Source of the DNA: Parvibaculum sp963696585
GTDB taxonomy: Bacteria; Pseudomonadota; Alphaproteobacteria; Parvibaculales; Parvibaculaceae
DNA length: 64,000 nucleotides
Direction of reading: 5' to 3'
Assembly: GCA_963696585.1 (NCBI GenBank)
Contig: CAVOKW010000043.1
Span: forward strand, 1 to 64,000
Of this stretch, positions 42,939-51,416 are shown piece by piece (within the stretch, counting starts at the first letter, position 1; every line of letters starts with the position of its first letter). Made by a program: the position numbers and the translations under genes. The notes beneath the pieces are model-generated. The model made no database searches. It was given only the letters and a program-made list of their open reading frames with translations, and was not told where the DNA came from.

Positions 42939-43085
42939 CCATCCGGCGGCCTTGCGCAGGGTAACCATCGGCTTCTGCGCAATCCTGGCAGCCAGATCAG
43001 GAGTTTCCTCCGTCAGCCTGTCATTGGCAACCACGCGTTTGACCATGCCAAGCTGTTGGGCCCGACGTGCAGGCAGATCAGATAT
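42939..43085 (-). pseudogene. Enoyl-CoA hydratase/isomerase C-terminal fragment
   Basis: About 49 codons reading ISDLPARRAQQLGMVKRVVA, then NDRLTEETPDLAARIAQKP. This is the characteristic region of enoyl-CoA hydratases where the enzyme names its product helix (SAxxAxxxGLVxxVV). The rest of the 260-residue protein is missing, and no start lies nearby. It falls between the GT9 and PilZ genes. Confidence 0.65.
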
Positions 43086-43107
43086 TGCGCTGCAAGAAGC
43101 AGGGTCG

Positions 43108-44037
43108 CTAGCCGGGCAGGCGGGCCTGCACCGCCTGAAGCACTGTTTCAGGCGAGAGGGCCTGGAGGTCTGGCACGTCGAGGGCCGAAAAACGAGCCCG
43201 CAGGATGCCGGTGCGCTCGGCAGGGGCATAAGGCCCGAACAGCGCCAGCCCCGGCGTACCGATATGGGCGGCAAGATGACTTGGCCCCGTATCATTGCCG
43301 ACAACGAAGGCGGCTCCCTTGAGGACGCCGGCAAGTTCGCTCCATGACAGGAGGCCATGGGCTTTGGTGAGGTCGATCGCCGGAATGGTGGCGGCGAGGT
43401 CGCGTTCGTCGGGACCGGGCGCGATGACGACGCAGTGGCCTTGCGCCGTCAAGGCGCGGGCGAGGGCGGCATAATGCGGCCAGCGCTTTTGCGGATGGCG
43501 CGCCGAGCAGCCGGGAATGAGCATGATATAGGGTGGCGTGACGCCGGATTTGGCGAGCAGGTCCGTTACATCATCGGCGAGCCAGGACATGTCCGGTTCG
43601 CGCGTATGAAGAACGGGGACACCCGCATCGGCAAGCTGGCCGGCGAGCCGGTCGAGGGTGCGGATTTTTTTGGGGTTGGGGGCGCGGTGCGGCAGGCTGC
43701 ATCCTCTGACGGTGCCTGACCAGGGCGTGTGAGAGAAGAACCAGTGAAAATAACTCGCCGTGCGCGCGGAGTTTTGCAGATCATAGACGAGATCAAAGTG
43801 GCGTTCCCGCAGCGCGCGCCGCAGCTTCCACATGGCGTCAAGCCGCCAGCGCGGGGCGCGCGGATCCACCATCACATCATCGACATGGGGGCAACGCGCC
43901 AGAATGGCGCGATAGGCGGGCATGGTCAGGATGGTGATATGGGCCGTGGGGTGATGGGCGCGAATGTCGCGCAAGGCGCCATCGGCCTGCATGATGTCGC
44001 CAAAGGCGCCATGCTTGATGATGAGGATACGGGTCAT
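43108..44037 (-). CDS. Glycosyltransferase family 9 (ADP-heptose:LPS heptosyltransferase-like)
   Basis: A 309-residue GT-B enzyme. The N-terminus ILIIKHGAFGDIMQADGALR is typical of GT9, and the donor-site motif is FVVGNDTGPSHLAAHIGTP. PYIMLIPGCSARHPQKRWP is the usual inter-domain segment. It would add a heptose or related sugar to LPS core; no other LPS genes are adjacent. The start is ATG 44037 or 44049, both with weak ribosome-binding sites. The gene diverges from macA. Confidence 0.88.
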   Translation of the reverse strand: MTRILIIKHGAFGDIMQADGALRDIRAHHPTAHITILTMPAYRAILARCPHVDDVMVDPRAPRWRLDAMWKLRRALRERHFDLVYDLQNSARTASYFHWFFSHTPWSGTVRGCSLPHRAPNPKKIRTLDRLAGQLADAGVPVLHTREPDMSWLADDVTDLLAKSGVTPPYIMLIPGCSARHPQKRWPHYAALARALTAQGHCVVIAPGPDERDLAATIPAIDLTKAHGLLSWSELAGVLKGAAFVVGNDTGPSHLAAHIGTPGLALFGPYAPAERTGILRARFSALDVPDLQALSPETVLQAVQARLPG

Positions 44038-44213
44038 GTGGGCGAGCATGGCACAGGGCCTTACGTTCATGAAACGGGGCCGTCAGCGCCAGATGGCGTG
44101 ACGAGCAGCGCGGGGTGTCAGACTGGTTATTTCCGAGTGATTCATGGCACAAATCCATCGCCATGCCCATTTATAGCCGATCAACGAACAAGCCAGATGA
44201 AACGGACGGACCC

Positions 44214-45446
44214 ATGAGTCAGATCGACCCTCAAATGGCGCAGCAGCTTGGCCTTGATGCCAGTGGCGCCGAATTGCCCAAAAGACGTTTGCCCGGCGGC
44301 AAATGGACCTGGGCCGGGATTGGCGTCGTCATTCTGGTTGTGCTGTCCTGGCTGATCTTTTTCCGCAGCGAGCCAATCGCCTATCTGAGCGAGGCCGCCA
44401 CACGCGGCGATCTCACGGTTATCGTCACGGCGACGGGGTCGGTCGAACCGGTCAATACGGTTGAAATTGGCAGTGAAATATCCGGCCGCATTGATCAGGT
44501 GTTTGTGGACTACAACGACAATGTGACGAAGGGGCAGTTGCTCGCGCGGATCGATACAACCGTGCTCATGTCGAATGTCGAGAAGTCGCAAGCCAGTCTC
44601 GACGCGGCCAAAGCCGCCGTGGCGCAGGCACAGGCCACCCTGACCGAGGCGGAAGCCAAGCTCAAGCGATCGCGCGCGCTGGTGGCGAAGGGATGGGTTT
44701 CCAAGGAGGCGCTGGATACGAGCACGGCGAGCGCGGGGCGCGCGCGGGCCGATCTCGATAGCGCGCGCGCCAAGGTGGTGCAGGCGCAGGCGCAGCTCGA
44801 CTCCGACAAGACGACGCTCGCCAAGGCAGAAATCACCTCCCCCATTGATGGCGTTGTCATCAAGCGCGACATTGATCCCGGCCAGACCGTGGCGGCAACC
44901 TTCCAGACACCGACACTTTTTTCCGTGGCGGAAGATCTGCGCCAGATGGAACTGGAAGTCGATGTTGACGAGGCCGATGTTGGCGGGGTGATGGCCGGAC
45001 AACATGCCAGTTTCACGGTGGATGCCTATCCCAACCGTCCTTTTGATGCAGTGATCACGTCGGTGCGTTATGCGTCGGTGACGACAAATGGCGTGGTCAG
45101 CTATACGGCCGTGTTGAGTGTTGACAATTCCGGGCTGCTGTTGCGGCCGGGCATGACGGCAACAGCCGATATCGTGACGGCTGAACGGAAGAATGTGCTG
45201 AAGGTGCCAAACGGCGCCCTGCGCTTCACGCCGCCAGATGCCACAGCACCGGCGCCCGCCAAATCCGACAAGGGCGAGATACGCAAGACTGTCTGGACGC
45301 TTGAAGGGAAGACGCCCAAGCCTGTCATCCTTGTGCCGGGACTGACAGATGGTCAGCATACGGAAGTTCTCGCAGGGGATGTCGCTGATGGCATGTTGCT
45401 GTTGACGGATGTCGACACGAAGAAGACAGCGAGCGCTGCCCGGTGA
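44214..45446 (+). CDS. MacA-like periplasmic adaptor (membrane fusion protein)
   Basis: A 410-residue HlyD/MacA family protein. One N-terminal helix (WTWAGIGVVILVVLSWLIFF, about residues 38-57) anchors it; the lipoyl half-motif VEIGSEISGRIDQVFVDYND, a coiled-coil hairpin (about 118-215, rich in Ala/Gln) and a beta-barrel follow. It joins the MacB exporter to an outer-membrane channel, which is not in the window. The stop overlaps the ATPase start (TGATG). Confidence 0.9.
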   Translation: MSQIDPQMAQQLGLDASGAELPKRRLPGGKWTWAGIGVVILVVLSWLIFFRSEPIAYLSEAATRGDLTVIVTATGSVEPVNTVEIGSEISGRIDQVFVDYNDNVTKGQLLARIDTTVLMSNVEKSQASLDAAKAAVAQAQATLTEAEAKLKRSRALVAKGWVSKEALDTSTASAGRARADLDSARAKVVQAQAQLDSDKTTLAKAEITSPIDGVVIKRDIDPGQTVAATFQTPTLFSVAEDLRQMELEVDVDEADVGGVMAGQHASFTVDAYPNRPFDAVITSVRYASVTTNGVVSYTAVLSVDNSGLLLRPGMTATADIVTAERKNVLKVPNGALRFTPPDATAPAPAKSDKGEIRKTVWTLEGKTPKPVILVPGLTDGQHTEVLAGDVADGMLLLTDVDTKKTASAAR

Positions 45447-46186
45447 TGGAAGCCAGCCCGGGCAAGGGCGCTTTGGCGCCGCTGGTTTTGTTGCAGGCCG
45501 TGTCCAAAATCTATGGCACGGGCGAAGCGGAAGTGCGGGCGCTTGATGGCATCAATTTGCAGATTGAGGATGGTGAGTTTGTCGCCGTGATGGGGCCGAG
45601 CGGCTCCGGCAAATCGACCTGCATGAACATGCTGGGCTGCCTCGATACGCCGACAAGCGGTTCCTATGCGTTTCGCGGCATTGATGTGGGGGCGCTCAGC
45701 CATGACGGACGGGCCCTGTTGCGCCGCCACTATCTGGGCTTTGTGTTTCAGGGCTTCAATCTCCTGAAGCGCACCACCGCCTTTGAAAATGTTGAACTGC
45801 CGCTGATCTACCGCGGTGTGGCGCGGGCAGAACGGGTCAAACGTGTGCGGGCCGCACTTGATGCGGTCGGCCTGGCCGATCGCGAACGGCATACGGCGTC
45901 GGAACTTTCCGGCGGACAGCAACAGCGCGTGGCGATTGCACGCGCGATTGTGGCGGACCCGGCGTTGCTTCTGGCGGATGAACCGACGGGCAATCTCAAT
46001 TCCTTGCGCTCGCGTGAAATCATGGCGCTTCTCAACCAGCTCAATCAGGAACGCGGCATCACCATTGCCATGGTGACGCATGAACCCGACATGGCGGAAT
46101 ATGCGCGTCGGGCCATTCATTTTCTCGACGGGCATGTGGAGCGCGATGAAAGCCAGCCCGGCAAAATCTGGAGGGCAAAGGCATGA
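45446..46186 (+). CDS. MacB-type ABC exporter ATPase
   Basis: A 246-residue ABC ATPase. Walker A is GPSGSGKST, the signature LSGGQQQRVAIARAI and Walker B LLLADEPTGNL, with the switch His in VTHEPDMA. It belongs to the MacB/LolD group that exports antibiotics, peptides or lipoproteins. Unlike E. coli MacB, the ATPase and permease are separate genes. Overlap of 4 bp with the permease gene. Confidence 0.93.
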   Translation: MEASPGKGALAPLVLLQAVSKIYGTGEAEVRALDGINLQIEDGEFVAVMGPSGSGKSTCMNMLGCLDTPTSGSYAFRGIDVGALSHDGRALLRRHYLGFVFQGFNLLKRTTAFENVELPLIYRGVARAERVKRVRAALDAVGLADRERHTASELSGGQQQRVAIARAIVADPALLLADEPTGNLNSLRSREIMALLNQLNQERGITIAMVTHEPDMAEYARRAIHFLDGHVERDESQPGKIWRAKA

Positions 46187-47394
46187 TTGCCATGATCCTG
46201 GAAGCCTTTCGTCTGGCGCTGCGCGAAATCAGCCGCAACGTCATGCGATCCGGCCTGACAACGCTTGGCATTGTCATTGGCGTGGCGGCGGTGATTGCGA
46301 TGGTGACGCTGGGCGGTGGCGCGCAGCAAAAGGTGACGGGCGATATTGCCAATCTCGGCAAAAATCTTCTGGTGGTGACGCCGGGCGATGGACGCAATGG
46401 ACCGCCGCAAGCCGCGATACCCTTCAAGATTGCCGATGCCGAGGCGATTGCCCGCAATGTCACCGGCGTGGACCAGGTGGCGCCCTTCGGTTCCTCGACC
46501 GTGGTTGCGGTTTATGGCAGCGAGAACTGGAAGACGCAGGTTGGTGGCGGCAATAATCCCTATTTCAGCGTCAGGAACTGGGTGCTTGAAAGCGGGCGCC
46601 TGTTTGACGATGGCGAGGTGCGCGGCGGGCGCATGGTGTGCCTGATCGGTGCGACGGTGCGCAACGAACTCTTTGGCCGGCAGAATCCGATTGATGCCAA
46701 GATCCGCATCGGCAAGGGCACCTGCACGGTGATCGGCACACTGGCGCCCAAGGGGCAATCAAGTTTCGGGCAGGATCAGGACAATGTCATCACCATTCCG
46801 CTCGCCGCCTATCAGCGTCGCATTTCGGGCAATGACGATATTGCGATCATCTTTGTCTCGGCCAAGGACGGGGTGGATACGGGCCGTGTGAAGAAGGCGT
46901 TGGAGGCGCTGATGCATCAGCGGCGGCATATTCCAGCCGGTCAGCCGGATAATTTCGAGGTCAACGATCTCAAGGAAATCGCCAAGGTGGTCGAGTCAAC
47001 GACCGGCATTCTGACGGCCCTGCTTGGCGCGATTGCGGCGATCAGTCTGGTTGTCGGCGGCATCGGCATCATGAATATCATGCTGGTGTCGGTGACGGAG
47101 CGCACACGCGAGATCGGCATCCGGCTGGCGATTGGCGCTTTGGAGCGCGAGGTGCTGACGCAGTTTCTGGTCGAAGCGGCGACGCTGTCCTTCATTGGCG
47201 GCTTTCTCGGTATCGCCCTGGGTCTTGTGATTTCGGCGGTTGCGGCCCCCTATCTCACGATCCCCTTTGTGATGAATGTGCCGATTGTCCTTATCGCCTT
47301 CCTGTTTTCAGGCGCGGTGGGGCTGGTCTTCGGGTTCTTTCCGGCGCGGCGCGCGGCACGCCTCGATCCGATCGAGGCGTTGCGCTATGAGTGA
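46183..47394 (+). CDS. MacB-type ABC exporter permease
   Basis: A 403-residue membrane protein with one N-terminal helix, a large periplasmic (MacB_PCD) domain and three C-terminal helices (FtsX domain, about 285-395). Typical segments are RSGLTTLGIVIGVAAVIAMV, GGIGIMNIMLVSVTERTREI and the ending ARLDPIEALRYE. With the ATPase and adaptor it forms a complete inner-membrane exporter. Its stop directly abuts the convergent monooxygenase gene. Confidence 0.93.
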   Translation: MIAMILEAFRLALREISRNVMRSGLTTLGIVIGVAAVIAMVTLGGGAQQKVTGDIANLGKNLLVVTPGDGRNGPPQAAIPFKIADAEAIARNVTGVDQVAPFGSSTVVAVYGSENWKTQVGGGNNPYFSVRNWVLESGRLFDDGEVRGGRMVCLIGATVRNELFGRQNPIDAKIRIGKGTCTVIGTLAPKGQSSFGQDQDNVITIPLAAYQRRISGNDDIAIIFVSAKDGVDTGRVKKALEALMHQRRHIPAGQPDNFEVNDLKEIAKVVESTTGILTALLGAIAAISLVVGGIGIMNIMLVSVTERTREIGIRLAIGALEREVLTQFLVEAATLSFIGGFLGIALGLVISAVAAPYLTIPFVMNVPIVLIAFLFSGAVGLVFGFFPARRAARLDPIEALRYE

Positions 47395-48894
47395 TCAGCC
47401 TGCCAGACGCTGCGCGTCATGCGGCACGGGGTTGGTGAATTGCAGCACATCATCCTCGACATTGCCAAAGCGCAGCGCCATCAGATCCAGCGCATAGTTC
47501 TGATAGAGCTTCCATGGCTTGCGCGACCCCTGTTTGGGAAAGAGATCGGCTGTGCGCTGAACATAGCCCGAGGCGAGCGACAGCCATTGCTCGGGCTCAA
47601 GCGAGGGATCCCTGTTGACCGGCGTGGCCTGGCGCAGCCCCAGATCGTCGAGATGGTTGATGATGCGGCAGACATAGGCCGAGGTCAGATCGCATTTCAG
47701 CGTCCATGAGGCATTGGTATAGCCGAAGGCGGAGGCGAGATTGGGGATGGTGCTATACATCATGCCCTTGTAATTGAAGGTCTTGGCGAGATCGACGGGG
47801 GCGCCGTCAATCCTGACCTTCAAGCCGTTGAGCACGGTGAGATTGAGACCTGTCGCGGTGACGATGAGGTCTGCCTCCAGCTCGCGGCCTGATTTCAGGC
47901 GAATGCCCTTGGGCGTGAAGGTTTCGATGTGATCGGTGACGACCTCGGCCTTGCCGGATTTGATGGCGTCAAACATGTCGCCATTGGGGACGAGGCAGAG
48001 GCGCTGGTCCCATGGGTTGTAGCGCGGTGTGAAATGCGTGGCGATGTCATAGTCGGGTCCGAGCTGCTCGCGCAGTTCGTTGAGAATGAACTCTTTCACC
48101 TGTGCCGGACGGCGACGGCAGAGCTGGTAGAAATACATGCCGAAGAGCACGTTTTTCCAGCGGGTCAGGGCATAGGCCCATTTGGCAGGCAGGTGGTCGC
48201 GCAGCCAATCGGCGGTCGCATCCACATCGGGACGCGAGACGACATAGGTGGGGGAGCGCTGGAGCATGATGACATGGCTTGCCCTGGCGGCAAGTTCCGG
48301 CACGAGCGTGACGGCGGTGGCACCCGAGCCGATGACGATGACGCGCTTGTTGTCGAAGTCGATGTCAGGCGTCCATTTCTGCGGATGAACGATGCGGCCG
48401 GTAAAGCTTTCAACGCCTGGAAAATCCGGCGTGTAACCCTGCTCGTAATTGTAATAGCCACCGCACATGTAGAGAAAATGGGTGCTGTACTGAAGGCGTT
48501 CGCGGTCAGGGCCGCGCTCGACATCGACGATCCAGCAGGCATCTGGCGTTGACCAATTGGCGCTGACGACGCGCTGCTCGTAGCGGATATGCCTGTCGAT
48601 GCCGAACTCGGCGGCGGTCTCATGCAGATAGGCGAGGATCGAGGGGCCATCGGCGATCGCCTTGGCATTGGTCCAGGGCTTGAAGGAAAAGCCCAGCGTG
48701 TACATGTCGCTGTCGGACCGGATGCCGGGATAGCGGAAGAGATCCCATGTGCCGCCCATGACGGCGCGGCCTTCGAGAATGGCGTAGCTCTTGGACGGGC
48801 AATCGCGTTGCAGATGATAGCCCGCGCTGATGCCCGAAATCCCTGCGCCGACGACCAGCACATCAAAATGCTCGATTTGTGACTCGGGGGCCAT
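47395..48894 (-). CDS. Flavin-containing (Baeyer-Villiger type) monooxygenase
   Basis: A 499-residue class B flavoprotein monooxygenase. The FAD site is LVVGAGISGISAGYHL and the NADPH site VIVIGSGATAVTLVPELA. Between them lies FTGRIVHPQKW, a match to the Baeyer-Villiger fingerprint FxGxxxHxxxW. Such enzymes insert oxygen into ketones. AGAGG lies 5 bases before the ATG at 48894. Nearby hydrolases could process the ester product, but no cluster is evident. Confidence 0.9.
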   Translation of the reverse strand: MAPESQIEHFDVLVVGAGISGISAGYHLQRDCPSKSYAILEGRAVMGGTWDLFRYPGIRSDSDMYTLGFSFKPWTNAKAIADGPSILAYLHETAAEFGIDRHIRYEQRVVSANWSTPDACWIVDVERGPDRERLQYSTHFLYMCGGYYNYEQGYTPDFPGVESFTGRIVHPQKWTPDIDFDNKRVIVIGSGATAVTLVPELAARASHVIMLQRSPTYVVSRPDVDATADWLRDHLPAKWAYALTRWKNVLFGMYFYQLCRRRPAQVKEFILNELREQLGPDYDIATHFTPRYNPWDQRLCLVPNGDMFDAIKSGKAEVVTDHIETFTPKGIRLKSGRELEADLIVTATGLNLTVLNGLKVRIDGAPVDLAKTFNYKGMMYSTIPNLASAFGYTNASWTLKCDLTSAYVCRIINHLDDLGLRQATPVNRDPSLEPEQWLSLASGYVQRTADLFPKQGSRKPWKLYQNYALDLMALRFGNVEDDVLQFTNPVPHDAQRLAG

Positions 48895-48977
48895 GATGCC
48901 TCTCCTTATTGTTGTTGCCGACACCATGTCACAAAAGGGGCGGGCTTTACCAGTGCGCGGTACCTGCCGCCGCTGCG

Positions 48978-49751
48978 TCAGCCGCGTCTGGCGATATAGG
49001 CGTCGGCGAGCTCGATCAGCCGGGCGCGGCCAAAGCTCGGATCGTGACCGGCATGGACGATATTGACCGGCAATTCACGCAGGCGGCGCATGGTGGCCAG
49101 ATAGACGCCGATGTCGGCGCCTTCAATCTCATCAAGCAGGGGGCCGTCATAGATGGCATCGCCTGAAAAGAGCGTGCCGGTCGAGGCTTCCCAAAGGCCG
49201 AGACTGCCCGGCGAATGGCCCGGCAGGTGCAGCACTTCAAACCGGCGATTGCCGAGATCGACCATATCGCCTTCATCAACGATCTGCGTGACGGCAGCCT
49301 CGCGCAGGCCATAGGCGTCGATGTCATAGTCAGCCGAGGGCAAGGCGGTGATGAGATCGCTTTCGACGTCGTAGCCCGCGCGGGTCAGCGAGGCGACATA
49401 GGCGGCGTCCATCTTGTCCCGGCGCAAGGTGCCGCGATCAGAAGGGTGGGCAAGTTCATGGGCTTCGAGTTCATGGACGAGCGTTTCCTCAAACTCGTGA
49501 TGGCCGCCGATATGATCGATATGGGTATGGGTGGCGACGGCTGTGACCTTGTGGCCAAGGAGATCGCGTGCGGCCTCGCGCAGGCTCGCAACACCCAGCC
49601 CTGTATCAATGAGGAGATCGCGGTCGCGCCCGCGGACATGCCAGATATTGCAGCGCATGAGCGGGATGACATGCGGTTCCCAGAGCAGCGTGATGTCCTC
49701 GCTGAGGCGTTTGGTTTCAAACCATCTCTCGGCGATTGGCAGAAGCGGCAT
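48978..49751 (-). CDS. Metallo-beta-lactamase-fold hydrolase
   Basis: A 257-residue zinc hydrolase. The metal motif THTHIDHIGGHHEF (HxHxDH, about residues 73-86), the HLPGHSPGSLGL histidine, the Asp in FSGDAIYDG and the C-terminal HAGHDPSFG are all present. The group includes glyoxalase-II-like and lactonase-like enzymes; the substrate is unknown. The tRNA-Arg gene lies 25 bp upstream on the same strand. Confidence 0.9.
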   Translation of the reverse strand: MPLLPIAERWFETKRLSEDITLLWEPHVIPLMRCNIWHVRGRDRDLLIDTGLGVASLREAARDLLGHKVTAVATHTHIDHIGGHHEFEETLVHELEAHELAHPSDRGTLRRDKMDAAYVASLTRAGYDVESDLITALPSADYDIDAYGLREAAVTQIVDEGDMVDLGNRRFEVLHLPGHSPGSLGLWEASTGTLFSGDAIYDGPLLDEIEGADIGVYLATMRRLRELPVNIVHAGHDPSFGRARLIELADAYIARRG

Positions 49752-49776
49752 GAGGCAATCCTGCGTGAGAGAAGAA

Positions 49777-49853
49777 TGGTGACCCCGGCGCGATTCGAAC
49801 GCACGACCCTCAGATTAGGAATCTGATGCTCTATCCTGCTGAGCTACGGGGCC
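49777..49853 (-). tRNA. tRNA-Arg (anticodon CCU)
   Basis: A 77-nt tRNA with encoded CCA. The acceptor GGCCCCG pairs with CGGGGTC (one G-T). The anticodon stem CAGAT/ATCTG encloses TCCTA-type loop bases giving CCT. T-arm GTTCGAATC is present. A TATAAG -10 box (49863-49868) lies just upstream on the minus strand. Confidence 0.95.
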
Positions 49854-49906
49854 ACTTGCCGCCTTATAGCAAATGCCTGGCTTGAACGGAACCGCAACGC
49901 ATCCCG

Positions 49907-50635
49907 CTAGAGACGCCCGGCCGACCAGATGACGCGCCCGAGGATGCGAATGCGGTCAAGTTCTTCGCGGGCGATGTCTTCGGCGGGATAGCGCGCGGCA
50001 TTGTCGCTCGACAAGGTGAAGCCGCCATCGAGCCGCAGCTGAAGGCGGCGCACCGCCAGCATGTCGCCGACACGAAAGACATAGAGTCCGGCGCCGCGCA
50101 GGCGCGGTTCAGCGTGATCGACCAGCATCAAGTCGCCATTGCGGATTGTCGGCTCCATGGCATCGCCATGCATTTCCACCAGCATGAGGCTTGTGGGTTG
50201 CGTGTGCAGCTCGCGCTCCAGCCAATCGCGGCGAAAGGCCATGGCGCTGGCCAGCGCCATTTCTTCAACCACCCGATTGCTGGCGGTGTCGTGGCGCAGC
50301 GCATAGCGCGGGACGAGCACAAAGCCGCGCGGGCCAAGTCCCTCAGGGCCCATTTCCTCGGGTTTGAGCTCGGAGAAGCCCCCCTGAGCGGGCGACACGG
50401 CTGCAGCGGTCGGGGTTGCGGTGGCCTCACGATGCATCTGACCGATGCCGGTCAGGAGCCAGGTCGTGTCAAAACCTTCCTGCGCGAGCCGGGTCAACAC
50501 CATGGCATTGGGCGGCTCGTTATGAGCCTCGCAACGCTGCCATGTATTGCCCGAAACGCCCATGCGCGCCGCCATGGCCTTCTGGGTCAGACCCAAATGG
50601 TCGCGAATGGCAATCAGGCGGCGGGTCACACTCAT
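49907..50635 (-). CDS. XRE/S24-type repressor with inactive peptidase domain
   Basis: A 242-residue phage C2-like or LexA-like regulator. The N-terminal helix-turn-helix is IRDHLGLTQKAMAARMGVSG; the C-terminal S24 domain spans about 145-235. The catalytic Ser of the usual GDSM motif is Ala here (GDAMEPTI), and the catalytic Lys position is Arg (LAVRRLQ). It therefore should not self-cleave and probably responds to something other than SOS damage. No phage genes surround it. The upstream DNA holds three ACCA-type sites. Confidence 0.87.
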   Translation of the reverse strand: MSVTRRLIAIRDHLGLTQKAMAARMGVSGNTWQRCEAHNEPPNAMVLTRLAQEGFDTTWLLTGIGQMHREATATPTAAAVSPAQGGFSELKPEEMGPEGLGPRGFVLVPRYALRHDTASNRVVEEMALASAMAFRRDWLERELHTQPTSLMLVEMHGDAMEPTIRNGDLMLVDHAEPRLRGAGLYVFRVGDMLAVRRLQLRLDGGFTLSSDNAARYPAEDIAREELDRIRILGRVIWSAGRL

Positions 50636-50654
50636 ACATCACCTTTGGGGGGTC

Positions 50655-50671
50655 TGGCTCTCCAAGAGCCA
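50655..50671. repeat. Hairpin in the repressor leader
   Basis: Perfect 7-bp stem TGGCTCT/AGAGCCA with a CCA loop, 20 bp upstream of the S24-type gene start (minus strand). Might affect translation of the repressor. Confidence 0.5.
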
Positions 50672-50740
50672 ATTCTTACCCCAAAATCGATGTGACTATA
50701 TCCCGACCAAGAGAGATAAACCAATTTTCATATAAATTAC

Positions 50741-50814
50741 ACCATATTTGGTATTTACATGCATCATAATTGGGTATAATTTCACCATGAAAGGTGACTT
50801 TCACCAAACATGGT
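50741..50814. promoter_or_regulatory. Three ACCA-n4-wGGT operator-like sites around a promoter
   Basis: Sites at 50741-50752 (ACCATATTTGGT), 50784-50795 (ACCATGAAAGGT) and 50803-50814 (ACCAAACATGGT). A rightward -10 TATAAT is at 50775-50780. The 12-bp piece CATATTTGGTAT of the first site recurs exactly at 51285-51296. Confidence 0.6.
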
Positions 50815-51416
50815 GTCTAGAAATTCAGATCAGGCTTCGGGCAGCGGTCGAATCGCCTGGCCAAGTTTCAAAGGCGGTGACGGGCGCCGGGGCTGAAAAT
50901 TGCCGTGGTGAAGCGCTGTCGGGCAAATGAGAGGCGTTGTGAATGCAACAGGTGGGTGAGGGCGTTTTGGGCGAAGCGTCAAAGGGCATGATTCGCGGCG
51001 ATGAGGCCTGTCCGAGTCTGGCGTCAGAACAGGTCAATCCGGCAGATCAATCCCGTTCTGAAGCAAAGGACCCGGCTGAAAGGGGTGGCCGGCCCGCGCT
51101 GAGCCTCCGGCATCCGGCTTGCAGTACATCCTTCGATTTAGCCGGGCCAAGAGGCGAGATCGGGCAGACGGGTGTTAAAGCGACACAAAAGGCCATTAAT
51201 CCGCCTGAACAGGCGCGAATTTTGTCTCAAATTGATCTGGAGCCGCATCAAAACGCGCTTGGAATTAACAGAAAATTAGGCCTACATATTTGGTATGCTC
51301 CTTTTGGTTGTTATGAGTTGCATCCCATCAGGACGAAGTTGCGAGCCAGGCAACGCAGAGGCGCCGGGCGCGAGGGTGAGTGGCTCAATGGGTGGCTGGG
51401 CGGAGAGGATGTCGTG

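Larger units (their letters stand above)
50636..51416. other. 781-bp regulatory gap between S24-type repressor and LuxR-type regulator
   Basis: No credible gene. The left part (50690-50820) is very AT-rich and carries the hairpin, three operator-like sites and a promoter. The right part has a possible promoter TTGGAA (51259-51264), 18-bp spacer, TACATA (51283-51288), overlapping the recurring CATATTTGGTAT box. An in-frame extension of the LuxR-type gene to 50943 shows no domain and is not accepted. Confidence 0.6.

Noticed and set aside
42915..43358. 148-codon N-terminal extension of the PilZ protein
   Set aside because: It overlaps the GT9 gene and includes an enoyl-CoA hydratase remnant; PilZ begins at a start with a ribosome-binding site at 42914.
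50943..51416. 158-codon N-terminal extension of the LuxR-type regulator
   Set aside because: No domain, low-complexity composition, promoter elements inside, and a good ribosome-binding site right before the ATG at 51417.
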